From positions 361,947,302 to 362,011,301 of the forward strand of contig CM053028.1 of assembly GCA_028564925.1 (NCBI GenBank): DNA of 64,000 nucleotides. The letters are read 5' to 3'. Both the position numbers and the translations under genes were made by a program. The notes beneath the pieces are model-generated. The model saw nothing but the letters and a program-made list of their open reading frames with translations. It was not told the DNA's origin and searched no databases. This DNA is from Lithobates sylvaticus (lineage: Eukaryota; Chordata; Amphibia; Anura; Ranidae). Of this stretch, positions 46,165 through 57,801 are shown piece by piece. Numbering within the stretch: the stretch's first letter is position 1; each line of letters begins with the position of its first letter.

Positions 46165-47493
46165 GATTGTGTACTCACCATAACATTTGTTTGAGTACAT
46201 CAAGAGACCTAGAAATTCGGATACTGTCATGTTATACTGCCACCTACAGGAGGATTGGACACTGGCAAGCAAAATCTGTGGGCCTGTCCAGAATGATTCC
46301 TTCTTTACCCAGGAAGCTTCTGCTTGTTGCAAGCAGTACCAAGAGCATGGGCAGAAACACTGAGGGGCGAGACCCGTGTCCCTCAATGGATAACAAGAAA
46401 ATAATTTACGAGGGAGTAAAAAAAATGTTAGTTTTCTTTCTTGCTCAGTGAGTGACACAGTAGTTCAGATACTCTCAGGAAATTTAAAAGCAATCCAACG
46501 GAGAAGTGGACACACAGCAACAACAGCTAACGGGCCCAACAGGAAAACTTAAGACTGTTTGCAGCATAGGAGCTGCCTGAACTATGTGAAACCAGATAAA
46601 GCCGAGCACCCTAGTAAATAGGGGGACCCACCAACACGTCCAGAGGACACAGAGAACATGTTAATCAATACCTGGATAGAAAGGTCTCAACCAGAGTGAA
46701 AAGACTCCTCATGGAACAGAAACCCAAACCTAAATCAATACTGATGAAAGGGAGACAGATGGAGGTACAGGACCTGGAAGCATGGTCCCTGAATGGCCAA
46801 TTCTCACACAAGGGAGGAGACGAGGTTAAGCTCAATAAAATTATTTAGATCCAGTTGAATCTTGCAGATATTAGGCCCTGGCCAACAGGTATTGCAAGAG
46901 GACAGCCAAAGCAGAAACCTGACCATCAAAAGTACTCTGGTCCATCCGTCAATCCATCCCTGTTCAAAGAAGGCTAAAATGAGAGTAACACAGAATCTAT
47001 CCTGCAAGACATTGTGGACACTGGACTTTTTTGCAACGGCCTCAAGCGGTGTCGGTTGTTTTTTTTTTTTTTCCTGCCTCTAAACTTCCCTGCATGTTAG
47101 CATAAGAATCCATGCACAGATAGGAGTTTAGATGCAGGAAAAGAACACAGAGCAAGTGCATTCTGAAGAGAAGCATTTCAGAGCCAAAAAGGCTAAACAT
47201 GCTTAGTGTGGTTTAGCCGCATCAAGCGCCTCATCTGCCACGATGACCATTGAAAGGCACGGCTCTGTTGTGCAAGGTAGTGGCTTATTTAAGAGAATGT
47301 GAAAGCATTTTTCATATAGGCAAGTACCCAAGGCATCACCTTCACTGTCGTAGGTTCAGACATCCACACATATGAAGCAGAGGTTACAGAATACAGTACG
47401 TGTGATGAATGGGGACTAAGCATGAGGAAGAAAGGGTGCGACTAACTACATAGAGCATCCCTTAGCTATGTAGTGAGGAAAGGGAAAAATGAT

Positions 47494-47987
47494 TTAAAGT
47501 GGATGTAAACCCAATTCATGAAATTTGAGCTGGGCACATACCGTATATCTGTAGTGTCTCTTCAAAGAGTCCTGTGGCTTTCTCCTGCTCTGTTCTTTCA
47601 TCAGCATGATAACTTCTGACAAATTCTCTGACACGTGAGATAAAAGCAGCCTAAAATTTGTCTCAGGGAGGGAGCTATAAATAGATCAGACAGCTTGACT
47701 TGTCAGAGCACAGCTCTGCACACTCTTTCCTTCCTTTGGCTATGAGAAGAGGGTGTGTGCCCACCTTTCCTCCAATCAGCTGTCTTGGCTGTGTGCCCAG
47801 ACTTCACACTCAGTGTTGAACAGGAAGAGAAAATCTGTAACAGGATCTGAACTTTCTAAAGGATATATATAGCTGAAGACAGCAGATATACTTGTAAAAA
47901 TTATGAAGGGAGATTTGTTTCATCTCTGTGCATCATCTGAGGCTGTTCACTTCACTGGATATATGTGAGGGTTTACATTCACTTTAA
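47494..47987. mobile_element. TTAA MITE inside DIRS C
   Basis: TTAA at 47494-47497 and 47984-47987 flank inverted ends ttaaagtggatgtaaaccc and ggtttacattcactttaa. 494 bp, noncoding, same terminal family as 24853-25287. Confidence 0.85.
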
Positions 47988-48369
47988 AAGCAAACAATAC
48001 ATTTGTAACATGATAGGTGCGGTAATGAATTAAACGGGAAGTGGATTTCTGAGCATGCATTGCAAAGATTTTGTAGGATACATGAAAAAACTCTGCTCTA
48101 GGTACACCATTATGTGTTCTATGATATGATACAGTACTTATAGAAATAATGTTAGGGGAGCTGCACTCAAAAATATATGGATACAAAACACTAATCAAAC
48201 ACCTGAACATAAATTTGTCGCACTCCACTCTGAATTTGCAATCAGTGACAACAATGATGCAAAATAATAAACCCTAAACAGAGTAATCTAGTGACAATAT
48301 AAAAAAGGGACGTGGAGATTTTTGAACTTCCATCATAGTCCCTAGTCAGTCACACAGTGTGCCCAGATG

Positions 48370-48800
48370 CTTTTTTCTTTAGAGGTTGCGGAGAAGTGTC
48401 TGACTTCCTCCATTGCCTTTGGGCTTGCCCAGTGGTTCAGGTCTTTTGGTCAACATTTTCATCTCCTCCACCCTGGGTTTGCCCAATATTTCCCACCCTG
48501 AAAACTGTCTCCTTGGCATTTTAGGGGACCTTTCCGTATCCAAATATGAGAAGTGCTTGTTGCACATAATATATTTTTTTGCTAAAAAGTCCATCCTACT
48601 CACATGGAAAGGGGACTGACCCCCCTATATCCATGTGGCTACAGTTAATTAACAATAGCCTTCCCCTTTATAAACTCATCTATGAGCTTTGGAAGAAGCC
48701 CCATTTGTTTAATGCTGCTTGGGACCGCTGGCCACTAACCCACTTAATCTTGCGTCTGTTGCTCCAGACAGTCACTAAATGTAACACCATACTTTGCATT
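48370..48800 (+). mobile_element. LINE (L1/Tx1-like) 3' fragment
   Basis: Plus-strand peptides include LHCLWACPVVQVFWSTFSS (about 48407) and MWLQLINNSLPLYKLIYELW (48631-48690). These parallel HVVWSCPLVQAFWDEV and QWRSLVNSALPLYKLTYAG of the LINE at 61252-63380. Frameshifts are present. The extent is approximate. Confidence 0.75.
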
Positions 48801-49445
48801 ATGACCTACTGTTTGATTTGACCCATGATATTTGGTGTATCATCTATTTTACTATTCTAAAAAAACTGTGCTGAAAGTTGCAGCTGGGGGGTTTAGATAC
48901 CAGCAGGGGCTGCCCCTAGTTTTCTTCTTTTGGCGTACCTAGTGTCCTACTCCTGCAGGTGGTGTAATAACCCAAAGCTTAAGATCTAAAGATCCAGCTG
49001 TGTCCTTCAATGAATAGAAGGTAAAAAAACAAAAAAAACAAAAACAAACAATAATGCTTATACTTGTCCCATCAGTGCTGAAGAAAAGACGTTCACCCCC
49101 TATTACACTAGGAAACCAACTGAAACATGTTGGGTAGATGTGAGGTTATCCTAGGCTGGCGCATAAAATTTCTGTTTGCCAGTGCCCAAACGTCCTGTAG
49201 GCGGAAGGATAACCTAACAGTATCTGAATTCCTGTGTTGTTCACTGAACGTCAAAGAAATACCATTGTGTATTGTTACTTCTTTTTGAGAAGTGCAAAAA
49301 GAAATCTGTTACTATTGTCCAAAACTTAGAGCTGTGTCCTATGTAGACTTCTTAGCCTCTTTGAGAAAACCTATTTAGCCCCCCTTGTCATGGGACTACA
49401 AAATATAATTAGCCTTTTTGTCATAAAGATCTGACAGTGGGAGTG

Positions 49446-49722
49446 GTAAAATTTGTACTCACCGTAAAATCCATTTCTCTGAGTTCATCGACGAACACAG
49501 CGCCTCCTTAATCTTGACAATTGCGTTATAGCACCTCTGCAGGAGTAGGACTAGGCAGAACAAAAAACACCTGGCTACGCCCATGGGCTGTCCTCAGTCA
49601 GTATATAACCCCCTCCCTGCTCTAGGTATTCAGTTTAGTAGCAAGCAGTAATAGAAGTATCAAAAACTCCATAGAGGTCTATGTGCTGTGTCCGTCGAAC
49701 TTGGAGAAATGGATTTTACGGT
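49446..49722. repeat. Terminal palindrome of DIRS D, first arm and spacer
   Basis: Arm one (ttgtactcaccgtaaaatcc, 49455-49474) pairs with arm two ggattttacgg (49711-49721) and, after the LTR element, tgagtacaaa (54431-54440). The spacer carries gtatataaccccctccctgc as in DIRS B. This shows that the LTR element landed inside a pre-existing palindrome. Confidence 0.8.
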
Positions 49723-50375
49723 TGTAGTGATCTAATCTTATAGTCGTCGTTCCTCGTAGATGGTATATGGTTATTAAAAGTATTGTCTCCGCAGCAAAAC
49801 CCGATTCTCCCAGAGAGAGATTTTATTGACTTCCAAAACAGGACATTCTTACAGACGACAAAATCCACCAGAGTACATGACAAAGAATATCTTCTCCTAG
49901 ACCCGTCTTTCTCTAGACTAGCTGACAACCTGCCTGTCTTCTCATATACTGATCTGACACTGGGGGGGGGGTCAACCAAATGTTTACCATGAATACCCCC
50001 CTCAATTCTAATTACCATCAGTAAATACTAGGTTTAAAAGGCTATCCCTCACACACACAACTTGCATAAGATTTACACATCAAAGGGTAACAGATAACAT
50101 TGTCTTTGATGTGTGCGACTACTGATTAGATTAAGAGATGACACCTGGACACCCTTTTGAGGTGTAAAATAGACTTGAATCCCCAATCTATATTCTTGCA
50201 TAATGAATTTGTCTTAGAATGCCTAAATAGAATGCCTATACGAACTACATAAAAAACACTACATATATATAAACATGTATATATATAATACATATATACA
50301 TACATATATATGTATACATATATACATACTAGATACAATATACTACATACAACACATATATAAATATGTATATAT

Positions 50376-50467
<92 letters not shown>

Positions 50468-50506
50468 CATGCATACACACATATATATTAGATATAATAT
50501 ACTACA
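49723..50506 (-). repeat. 3' LTR of LTR element 2 (784 bp)
   Basis: This is the longer LTR copy. The size difference from its partner comes mainly from a much longer (TA)n tract at about 50381-50462 and one short extra segment near 49890. The rest looks nearly identical by eye. Confidence 0.88.
50381..50462. repeat. (TA)n microsatellite in the 3' LTR
   Basis: About 40 TA units, against about 9 at the matching place in the other LTR (54365-54384). Open frames across it are low-complexity artefacts. Confidence 0.95.
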
Positions 50507-51910
50507 TATACCCCCACTTGGGTCGTTCTAACTACTAGAACTGACCCATAAATCAAGCAACAAACATAGCATTACCGACTTGAGGTATTGGATGCTTCAC
50601 AATGGCTCATATGAAATATAAAGTTGAAACTGGTTACATCTCTCTTCACCAGCCTCTAAAATATCCCCATGAAACAGTCATTAGATAATATAGCTTTAGA
50701 CCATGACTGGAAAAGGATTCGGTAAACATCCTTATTATATCACATCAAGATCTTGAATATTGCACAAAAACGAGCTGATGTCACAGTTCATTCTTCAATT
50801 TTCAACTTCAACTTCATCACATCTCTCATTGAAATTAGACTTGGTGTGCTTGGTGTGCTGGGAGCTCCGATCCACATAAATCCAGGATTCCTCTCCAGGC
50901 TCAAGGTTTTCATTTTCTTAAAGATGCTTTTGCACAAACACCAGCAAATCCTGAAATTCTACTTCCATCTTTATAGTAAGAAGAACCATCCATGTACCAG
51001 CTCTCACTTTCAAGTTCAAAAGGTTTGGATACGGCTGAAAAAAACTGCTATTGCTGTACTTTGTAATTTGCTGTAGGCCGACTCCTCATTGCCTCCATAA
51101 TAGAGCAGTTACTTGAATCATTCAGTCCATAATTCCACCTGAATGGTATACCGATCTATATACCAATCTATAATCCATATATCCATATAATCCATATATA
51201 ATCCCCCACTTTCAGATAGAATCAGCTTGACATCAGCGTTTATCAGATCTTCTATCCAGACAAAGCAGCAGTGGAAAATCTTGCCAGTAAAGTAAGGTCT
51301 TTTTTTCATCCATATGTCAATAATATTAATGACTGATTCAACAAAGTTTCAAATCATGACTGGAGTGATGAACTTCACTCACCCCTCTTATAAATTTAGG
51401 AAAACCACCCAATCATACTATAATTTATGCTATGCCAAGCCATTGTGCAGCATCTCACCTTAGATATCAAATATATTGATCAATATGCAATATGTAATAT
51501 GCAACATGTAATGTAACATGAAAAATTATTTTCGGTTTAAATGTTTCGCTCTGGTTTTAAAAAAAATTAAATTAAAAAATTAAAAAAATAGGGCTTGAAG
51601 AATAAAACTGGGAAAGGGTGAAAAATAAAAAATAGGGAAAAGTCCATTGACAAAAAAAAAAAAAAAATTTATGTTCCAAAAAAAAAAATGTCCATTGCTT
51701 GATGAATATTGAGAGAGTCCATGATATTGTTTATTCAGCGTTTCTCCCCCACTAGCCAGAAATTTCAGCTTGCAGTTCACATGCTATGCAGATGCAGAAT
51801 CTCCAATATATCTGAAAGACAAAAAACTCTCCAACAAAACTAATTAGCAAGGTCCTTAAACACTGTTTGAAGTCAAAACAAAGGACTATTTACACATCCA
51901 CAGGTTGAAA

Positions 51911-53413
51911 CTAAACCACCTCCACTGCTAGAGAAATGTCATTTGTATTCAAAAACAGATCTGGATAATGTAATCTGTTTAGCTGTCCCAGCAATGTGTA
52001 ATGTTCCATTTTCATTTTATCGTACTCAATCTTCAAGTGGTCATATTTCTGTTTTAACTGAGAAAATGGTATCCAAGCCTTAGATACCTTTTTATTATGA
52101 TTTTGGTCAGCTCTGCTTTTCATATCAATATCACCTATATTTGACCTGGTGTCTCCTCTTTGATTGTTATCATAAGACATTATCTTTTGATCTTTATGTT
52201 CAGTATTTGTCCTAAACAATGTGGCTAAATCAATCTTGACAGCTTGCTCATTTGACTTTCTCCATAAATTGTCTGCTTTCAACAATACATCTTTTAAATC
52301 ATGAGGATTTGGGGTAACTAGTAAAATATTTTGTCTAATCTCTTCGTTCAAAGCATGTAGAAATATACTCATATGTAACAAGCCACCATGCTCAAATGCA
52401 AGATTATTAATGACCAATATTTCCATAATAGATTTTATCCTTCCTGACAACTCGTAGGGAGATTCATTTTTCATTTGTTTGATCTTCCCATGAACAGTAA
52501 CATCAGAACGTACACCATACAAAACACATAACAATTCCATCAATATGTCCCTTGTCCTCATTGGTTGAGTACAGATCTGCTTAATTCTCACCCAAAGACT
52601 ATTTCCTATAGAATGTTGCATAACTCTGTCTAAATCAGATGGGTTGAGATTGTACATATCTCTGACATTCTGCAAGTCACAAAACCATTTTAAAAATCTG
52701 TTTAAATCATGGCAGGGAATCATTCCTATTTCTTTAAGAATTGCATCTAATTCTTTTGGTTTCAAAGGCTTCATTACAAGCTGAACTTCACCTGCATTAT
52801 TATTATTGTTATAAACTGTGGTGGTCACAGTGGGTGCGGCTGGCAATGAATTATCAGATTTAATATGAGGTTCTGTTTCATTTGATAGAATGTTTGTATT
52901 TGCATTTTGCTGCAGATTGCTGAATCCACGATTCGATGCATATCTGCATTCCTGAGATCTCTTCTCTAATTCCATAATTCTTAATTTCAATCTCTCATTT
53001 TCCTCTGATAATTCATTACAACGTTTAGACTTCTCAAGCAGAGCTTCCCCAATGGTGACTGCATGCAATTTTAAATTTACAGTCTCAGATTCTGATTGGT
53101 TTTGTAACCTCTGACAAACCTTGTTGCTATTATCAACTGCACTCTGTAACTGGGTAATTTCCTCAACCTTATCTTTCAAAGAACTTTCCATTGTTAAACA
53201 GCAAGATAACAAGCCCTGTACAATACAACCTTTTCTTTTACTTTCTGAAATTTTGCTCTCAAAAACAGTTTTTTCTAAAAATTCATTCATCATAGTCCAT
53301 GTCTGCTTATATTTTTCTGGCACTTCATAAGGACCGCCATGACGCTTAATACATTTTAACACCCATCTGTTAACTTTATCAGAACTGACACTAGCTTCAC
53401 ACTGAGTAAGCAT
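51911..53413 (-). CDS. Gag-like protein of LTR element 2 (500 codons)
   Basis: A single open minus-strand frame starts about 320 bp inside the 5' LTR. Visible parts are an N-terminal helical region with KRHGG and SKRKG basic patches (about residues 17-62), a coiled coil (about 76-155, including SEENERLKLRIMELEKR), an Asn/Thr-rich linker (about 165-210), an alpha-helical block of about 180 residues (215-395) with FLHALNEEIRQNILLVTPNP and LLKADNLW that reads like a retroviral capsid domain, and a short C-terminal coiled coil (about 451-482). There is no zinc knuckle. Layout of the N-terminal half resembles the Gag-like protein at 2585-3736. Family assignment is inference. Fossil viral gene that reads open as it stands. 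Confidence 0.75.
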   Translation of the reverse strand: MLTQCEASVSSDKVNRWVLKCIKRHGGPYEVPEKYKQTWTMMNEFLEKTVFESKISESKRKGCIVQGLLSCCLTMESSLKDKVEEITQLQSAVDNSNKVCQRLQNQSESETVNLKLHAVTIGEALLEKSKRCNELSEENERLKLRIMELEKRSQECRYASNRGFSNLQQNANTNILSNETEPHIKSDNSLPAAPTVTTTVYNNNNNAGEVQLVMKPLKPKELDAILKEIGMIPCHDLNRFLKWFCDLQNVRDMYNLNPSDLDRVMQHSIGNSLWVRIKQICTQPMRTRDILMELLCVLYGVRSDVTVHGKIKQMKNESPYELSGRIKSIMEILVINNLAFEHGGLLHMSIFLHALNEEIRQNILLVTPNPHDLKDVLLKADNLWRKSNEQAVKIDLATLFRTNTEHKDQKIMSYDNNQRGDTRSNIGDIDMKSRADQNHNKKVSKAWIPFSQLKQKYDHLKIEYDKMKMEHYTLLGQLNRLHYPDLFLNTNDISLAVEVV

Positions 53414-53730
53414 TTTTACTATATTATTAATAATTTAAAAAGAGAGAAATATTTTACTCACCGCATTAATTACTCCTTCAGCTTCCAGCTCAGGTCTTCT
53501 GGTACACGATACAGTCCTTTTCTTCGTTTCCAGTCTCCAGAGAATAATTCTGGGGTTCCAAACTTGTTTGATTTTGTAGATCAGACTCTCTTATGTCACA
53601 ACCAGACGTTAGAGTCACAGCACAGGTCTTGGGTCTCCATCAGACTTCTGTCCAACTCACGGATTGTTATCACCACGATTTCTAATACAAAGTCCTGAAA
53701 ATGCTCTTCTGGTCGCTTGAACGGCACCAA

Positions 53731-54426
53731 TGTAGTGATCTAATCTTATAGTCGTCGTTCCTCGTAGATGGTATATGGTTATTAAAAGTATTGTCTCCGC
53801 AGCAAAACCCGATTCTCCCAGAGAGAGATTTTATTGACTTCCAAAACAGGACATTCTTACAGACGACAAAATCCACCAGAGTACATGACAAAGAATGTCT
53901 TTCTCTAGACTAGCTGACAACCTGCCTGTCTTCTCATATACTGATCTGACACTGGGGGGGGGGGGTCAACCAAATGTTTACCATGAATACCCCCCTCAAT
54001 TCTAATTACCATCAGTAAATACTAGGTTTAAAAGGCTATCCCTCACACACACAACTTGCATAAGATTTACACATCAAAGGGTAACAGATAACATTGTCTT
54101 TGATGTGTGCGACTACTGATTAGATTAAGAGATGACACCTGGACACCCTTTTGAGGTGTAAAATAGACTTGAATCCCCAATCTATATTCTTGCATAATGA
54201 ATTTGTCTTAGAATGCCTAAATAGAATGCCTATACGAACTACATAAAAAACACTACATATATATATATAAACATGTATATATATAATACATATATACATA
54301 CATATATACATACTAGATACAATATACTACATACAACACATATATAAATATGTATATATACAACATATATATATATATATATATACACATGCATACACAC
54401 ATATATATTAGATATAATATACTACA
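53731..54426 (-). repeat. 5' LTR of LTR element 2 (696 bp)
   Basis: This is the direct-repeat partner of 49723-50506, ending exactly at actaca before the target duplication acggt. DIRS D sequence continues immediately after with tgagtacaaaaatccc. Confidence 0.88.
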
Positions 54427-54874
54427 ACGGTGAGTACAAAAATCCCATTCTCTTTCGTTCATCGACGGACACAGCGCCTCCTTAATCTTGACCATTGGCA
54501 CGTCCAAAATCAGTTCCAAAGAAGAAAGGGGTGGGCAAAATAACCAAAGGCTTACCACAAATGCCCTAACCAGGACACAGGAGCCTTAACTGGGTCACAG
54601 GAGCCCCATATGAAATAATAAAATGTTTAAAAGAAAAAAAACACCCCTCAAGAAGGAACCCCCCTCTTAAACAGCAGCCTGCAAAACCTTGCAGCCAAAA
54701 GAAGCATCCACAGACGCCAAAATATCTACTTTATAGAATTTAGTGAAGGCATGCACTGACGACCAAGTGGCCGCCTTGCAAACCTGTGATATTGACGCTT
54801 GATGACGGAAAGCTCTAGAAGTACTAAGCACCCGAGTAGAATGTGCCGTGACAGGGAAAGGAGGAACCCGACCG

Positions 54875-55410
54875 TTAATAGAATAGGCTTAAGTCAGTCT
54901 GTCTGATCCATCTGAAAGAAGTGGCCAGCCCTTTCCTTGGTCCCTGTGTAACCAAAAAAAGTGAGTCTGACCTCCGGAAGGACTCAGTGGCTGCCAGATA
55001 CACCGGAATCGCATGAACCACATCCAAGGTATGCAAAGCAATATCCTTGGAATGAGCCGGCTTGGGGCACAAGGACGGCAACACAATGTCCTCATTCAAA
55101 TGGAAGTCAGAGACAACCTTGGGCAGAAAAGACAGACGGGGATGAAGAACTACTTTATCCCTATGGAGTACTAAATAGGGACTACGACAGGATAATGCCG
55201 CCAACTCCGAAACCCTGCAGGCTGAGGTAATAGCCACCAGGAATGCCACCTTCTGGGACAATGTAGGTAAATGAATCTCCCAAATATTTTCGAAATGGAG
55301 GTTTCTGGAGAACCAATAGCACTAAGTTTAAATCCCATGGCGGCAAAAAAAGACCATACATGCGAAGCCACATGCCAGACTCCTTGAATGAAGGTACGAC
55401 CTAAAGATTG
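54875..55410 (-). pseudogene. DIRS D tyrosine-recombinase region
   Basis: The minus-strand frame contains VAFLVAITSACRVSELAALS, LHRDKVVLHPRLSFLPKVV and FHLNEDIVLPSLCPKP, parallel to DIRS B at 28750-29050. CRVSELAAL includes the Arg of the first catalytic block. Fossil and incomplete. Confidence 0.75.
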
Positions 55411-56537
55411 AGTGGCTAGGGGGTCGCTGAAAGAATACTGCTAAGGCAGACACCTGACCCTTGATGGTGCTCAAAGTCAACTTCTGCTCAACGCTCTGTT
55501 GAAGAATAGCCAAGATCCGAGCCACAGAAAAGGATCGAGGATACACTTTCCATGTACAATGGTATATCTTACTAGAAGTCAACTTCCTCATCTTCACCAT
55601 AGTAGGGATCACTGATCCCGACAGACCTCCATCTCTCTGTACCTGGCTTTCAATGGCTAGACCATTAAAACCAGTTACTGTAAACTGGTTTTAGCCCTCA
55701 CCCCTCAGTACAACCAGTCCTCTTTTAGAGGTAGCCTCCAAAAGAGGTTTACGGCCACCAGAAGACTTTCGCCCTTTGTAGGCACCGCAGAAGGCACCGC
55801 TTTGTCGGTCCTTTGTAGGCACCGCAGAAGAGGAAGGCGTCGGCCCTGCAGTGGCACTAGGACGACTGCAGGGTTTACCAGAGGAATATGCGAGATTGCC
55901 GCGAGCCTCAGTTACTTCCCATTGAACTGAACCTGTTGGAGGGGCCGACGTTTGAGAAGAAAAACTACTAACCTGGTCAGCATTCACTCCAGAGAGTCAG
56001 ACCCAGGTAGCCCTAATTTCCTGACAGGGCTAGAGGGGATCTTGGGTAGTTTGGACATCACCCGAACCTTTACAGGAATTATACCCACACAAGGAGACAT
56101 AGGGCCCCCCCCGAAGTGGACAAATTCTGTCCCCCTTCTGTGGTACCCCTCAACACTCACGAAGGAGGTCCATGAATCTGGAAACCAGCGAAGATGTCCC
56201 CTCACCCCAGCAATGGGTGAGGGCAGACCTTCATGTTGAAGGAGCCTTGTCAGTGGATCCGGAGAAGCCTGCTCTAGGCTTACCAGACCAAGATTGCTTG
56301 GAACTTCCCAGGAAAGACTTGAGAGATCCGTTTCCTTTTATTGAAGTCCCGGGAGCCCAGAAGAATTTCTTATGGGCTGCGACGAGGCTCCTTCCCTTTC
56401 CTAGATTAAGGCAGGAAGGTACTCTTACCCCCGTGGCACCCTTAATGTCATCATCCAGGGTAGCCCCAAACAGGTGGTCGACTTGAAAGGGCAGATCAAT
56501 GAGAGCTTTTATAGAGGCTTGGTCTGCCGACCAATAC

Positions 56538-56846
56538 TTAAAGCGGTTGTATACCCTTAAAATTCAACTTGCACCTACAGGTAAGCCTAGATTAAGGCTT
56601 ACCTGTAGGTACAAGAAATATCTCCTAAACCTGCACAGTTTAGGAGATATTTGCAAAGAACGTTTTACAACGGAAGGGTATCTGTGGCGAGATGGATGCG
56701 GCCGGAGGGGGAGAAGAGGACGACATCAGGGGCCCCGATCTAAGGTAAGTGATGCATAATGAGCTAGTCATACTAGCTCATTATGACTTTGTCTTGCAGG
56801 TAGTTAACAACATTTTTTTTTTTAAACGGGTATACAACCGCTTTAA
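56538..56846. mobile_element. TTAA MITE with GCGGTTGTATACCC termini
   Basis: TTAA at 56538-56541 and 56843-56846 flank inverted ends ttaaagcggttgtataccc and gggtatacaaccgctttaa (perfect over about 19 bp). It contains the hairpin cacctacaggtaagcct (56572-56609) shared with 24853-25287 and a second hairpin aatatctcctaaacc / tttaggagatatt. Confidence 0.9.
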
Positions 56847-57117
56847 GCCTAATCAGCACCGCTGAAATAGAAAGCTTGGACAGCACAAGAGCTGCATCCA
56901 AGGCTGCATCACAAATATACTGCAGCCCATAGACCAACTGGTCCGTTAAATCAATATAAGCAGCGGGAACCTGCTCACTACCCAGACCCTGTCGCAAAAG
57001 CTTGGCCCATTCAGTGAGGGTCTGCGACACCAGGGCCGAGGCAAGACTGGACGCAATGCCGACCCAGCCATAGTAAACATGCGTGCCACAGCCTCCGATT
57101 TCCTGTCAGCCAGGTCC

Positions 57118-57801
57118 TTAACCACTTCCCAGCCCTGCCTATAGCAGAATGACAGCCGGGCAGTGGTTCTGTTATCCTGACTGGGCGTCATACGATTGTT
57201 TATCAGCGCAGCCCCCCCTCAGATGCCCACACTGGACCACCAGGGACTCCACTAGGACCACCAGGGAAGTGGGCAACATGTGGATGGCTAGGTATGTAGC
57301 CCATGGCCATCCACATGTGCAAATGATGCCCAATCTGTGCCAGTCAGTGCCCACAAATGGGCACTGACTGGCACCATCATGTACCAAAAAAATAAGTGAT
57401 GCCCAGCAATGCCGCCCACCAGTGCCGCCCACCAGTGCCGCCCACCAGTGCCGCCTCATTGGTGCCCATCAGTGCAGCCTCATTGGTGCCCATCAGTGCA
57501 GCCTCATTGGTGCCCATCAGTGCAGCCTCATTGGTGCCCGTCATTGAAGAAGACTTATTTACAAAACTTGGTTTTTTTTTTCCAAATTTTCGGTCTTTTG
57601 TTGTGCAAAAAATAAAAAAATCGCAGAGGTGAGCAAATACCACCAAAAGAAGGCTCTATTTGTGGGAATAAAATTATAAAAATTCTGTTTGGGTACAGTG
57701 TTGTATGACCGTGCAATTGTCATTAAAAGTGCGACAGCGCTGAAAGCTGAAAATTGGCTTGGGCAGGAAGGTGTCTAAGTGCCTGGTATTGAAGTGGTTA
57801 A
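57118..57801. mobile_element. TTAA element with CCACTTCC termini and tandem repeats
   Basis: TTAA at 57118-57121 and 57798-57801 flank inverted ends ttaaccacttccc and attgaagtggttaa. It has a 13-bp array (gccgcccaccagt, about 57411-57450) and a 24-bp array (built on cctcattggtgcccatcagt, about 57453-57540). The 3' half shares gggtacagtgttg-atgac and gcgctgaaagctgaaaat with 15655-15720. Confidence 0.85.

Larger units (their letters stand above)
46165..49262 (-). mobile_element. DIRS-type element C, remnant with inverted ends
   Basis: The left end (46215-46280: ggatactgtcatgttatact, then tacaggaggattggacactg) is inverted at 49165-49235 (cagtgcccaaacgtcctgta, then aacctaacagtatc). No reverse transcriptase was recognised between them. 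The interior contains a TTAA MITE, a LINE fragment and, at 48890-49030, a further DIRS-like terminal block. Fossil, heavily broken. Confidence 0.6.
49723..54426 (-). mobile_element. LTR retroelement 2, gag without pol
   Basis: Direct repeats at 49723-50506 and 53731-54426 start tgtagtgatc and end actaca. The 5-bp target duplication acggt lies at 49718-49722 and 54427-54431. On the minus strand the order is 5' LTR (53731-54426), possible primer-binding site starting TTGGTGCCG directly inside it, a 500-codon Gag-like frame (53413-51911), about 1.4 kb of noncoding A/T-rich DNA, a purine stretch aagtggggg next to the 3' LTR. No reverse transcriptase or integrase is visible, and the 3.2-kb interior is too small for a full pol. 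It looks whole for a nonautonomous element and is young by LTR similarity. Confidence 0.88.

Noticed and set aside
50126-50538. Tyr/Ile-repeat frames on both strands
   Set aside because: Artefacts of the (TA)n microsatellite in an LTR.
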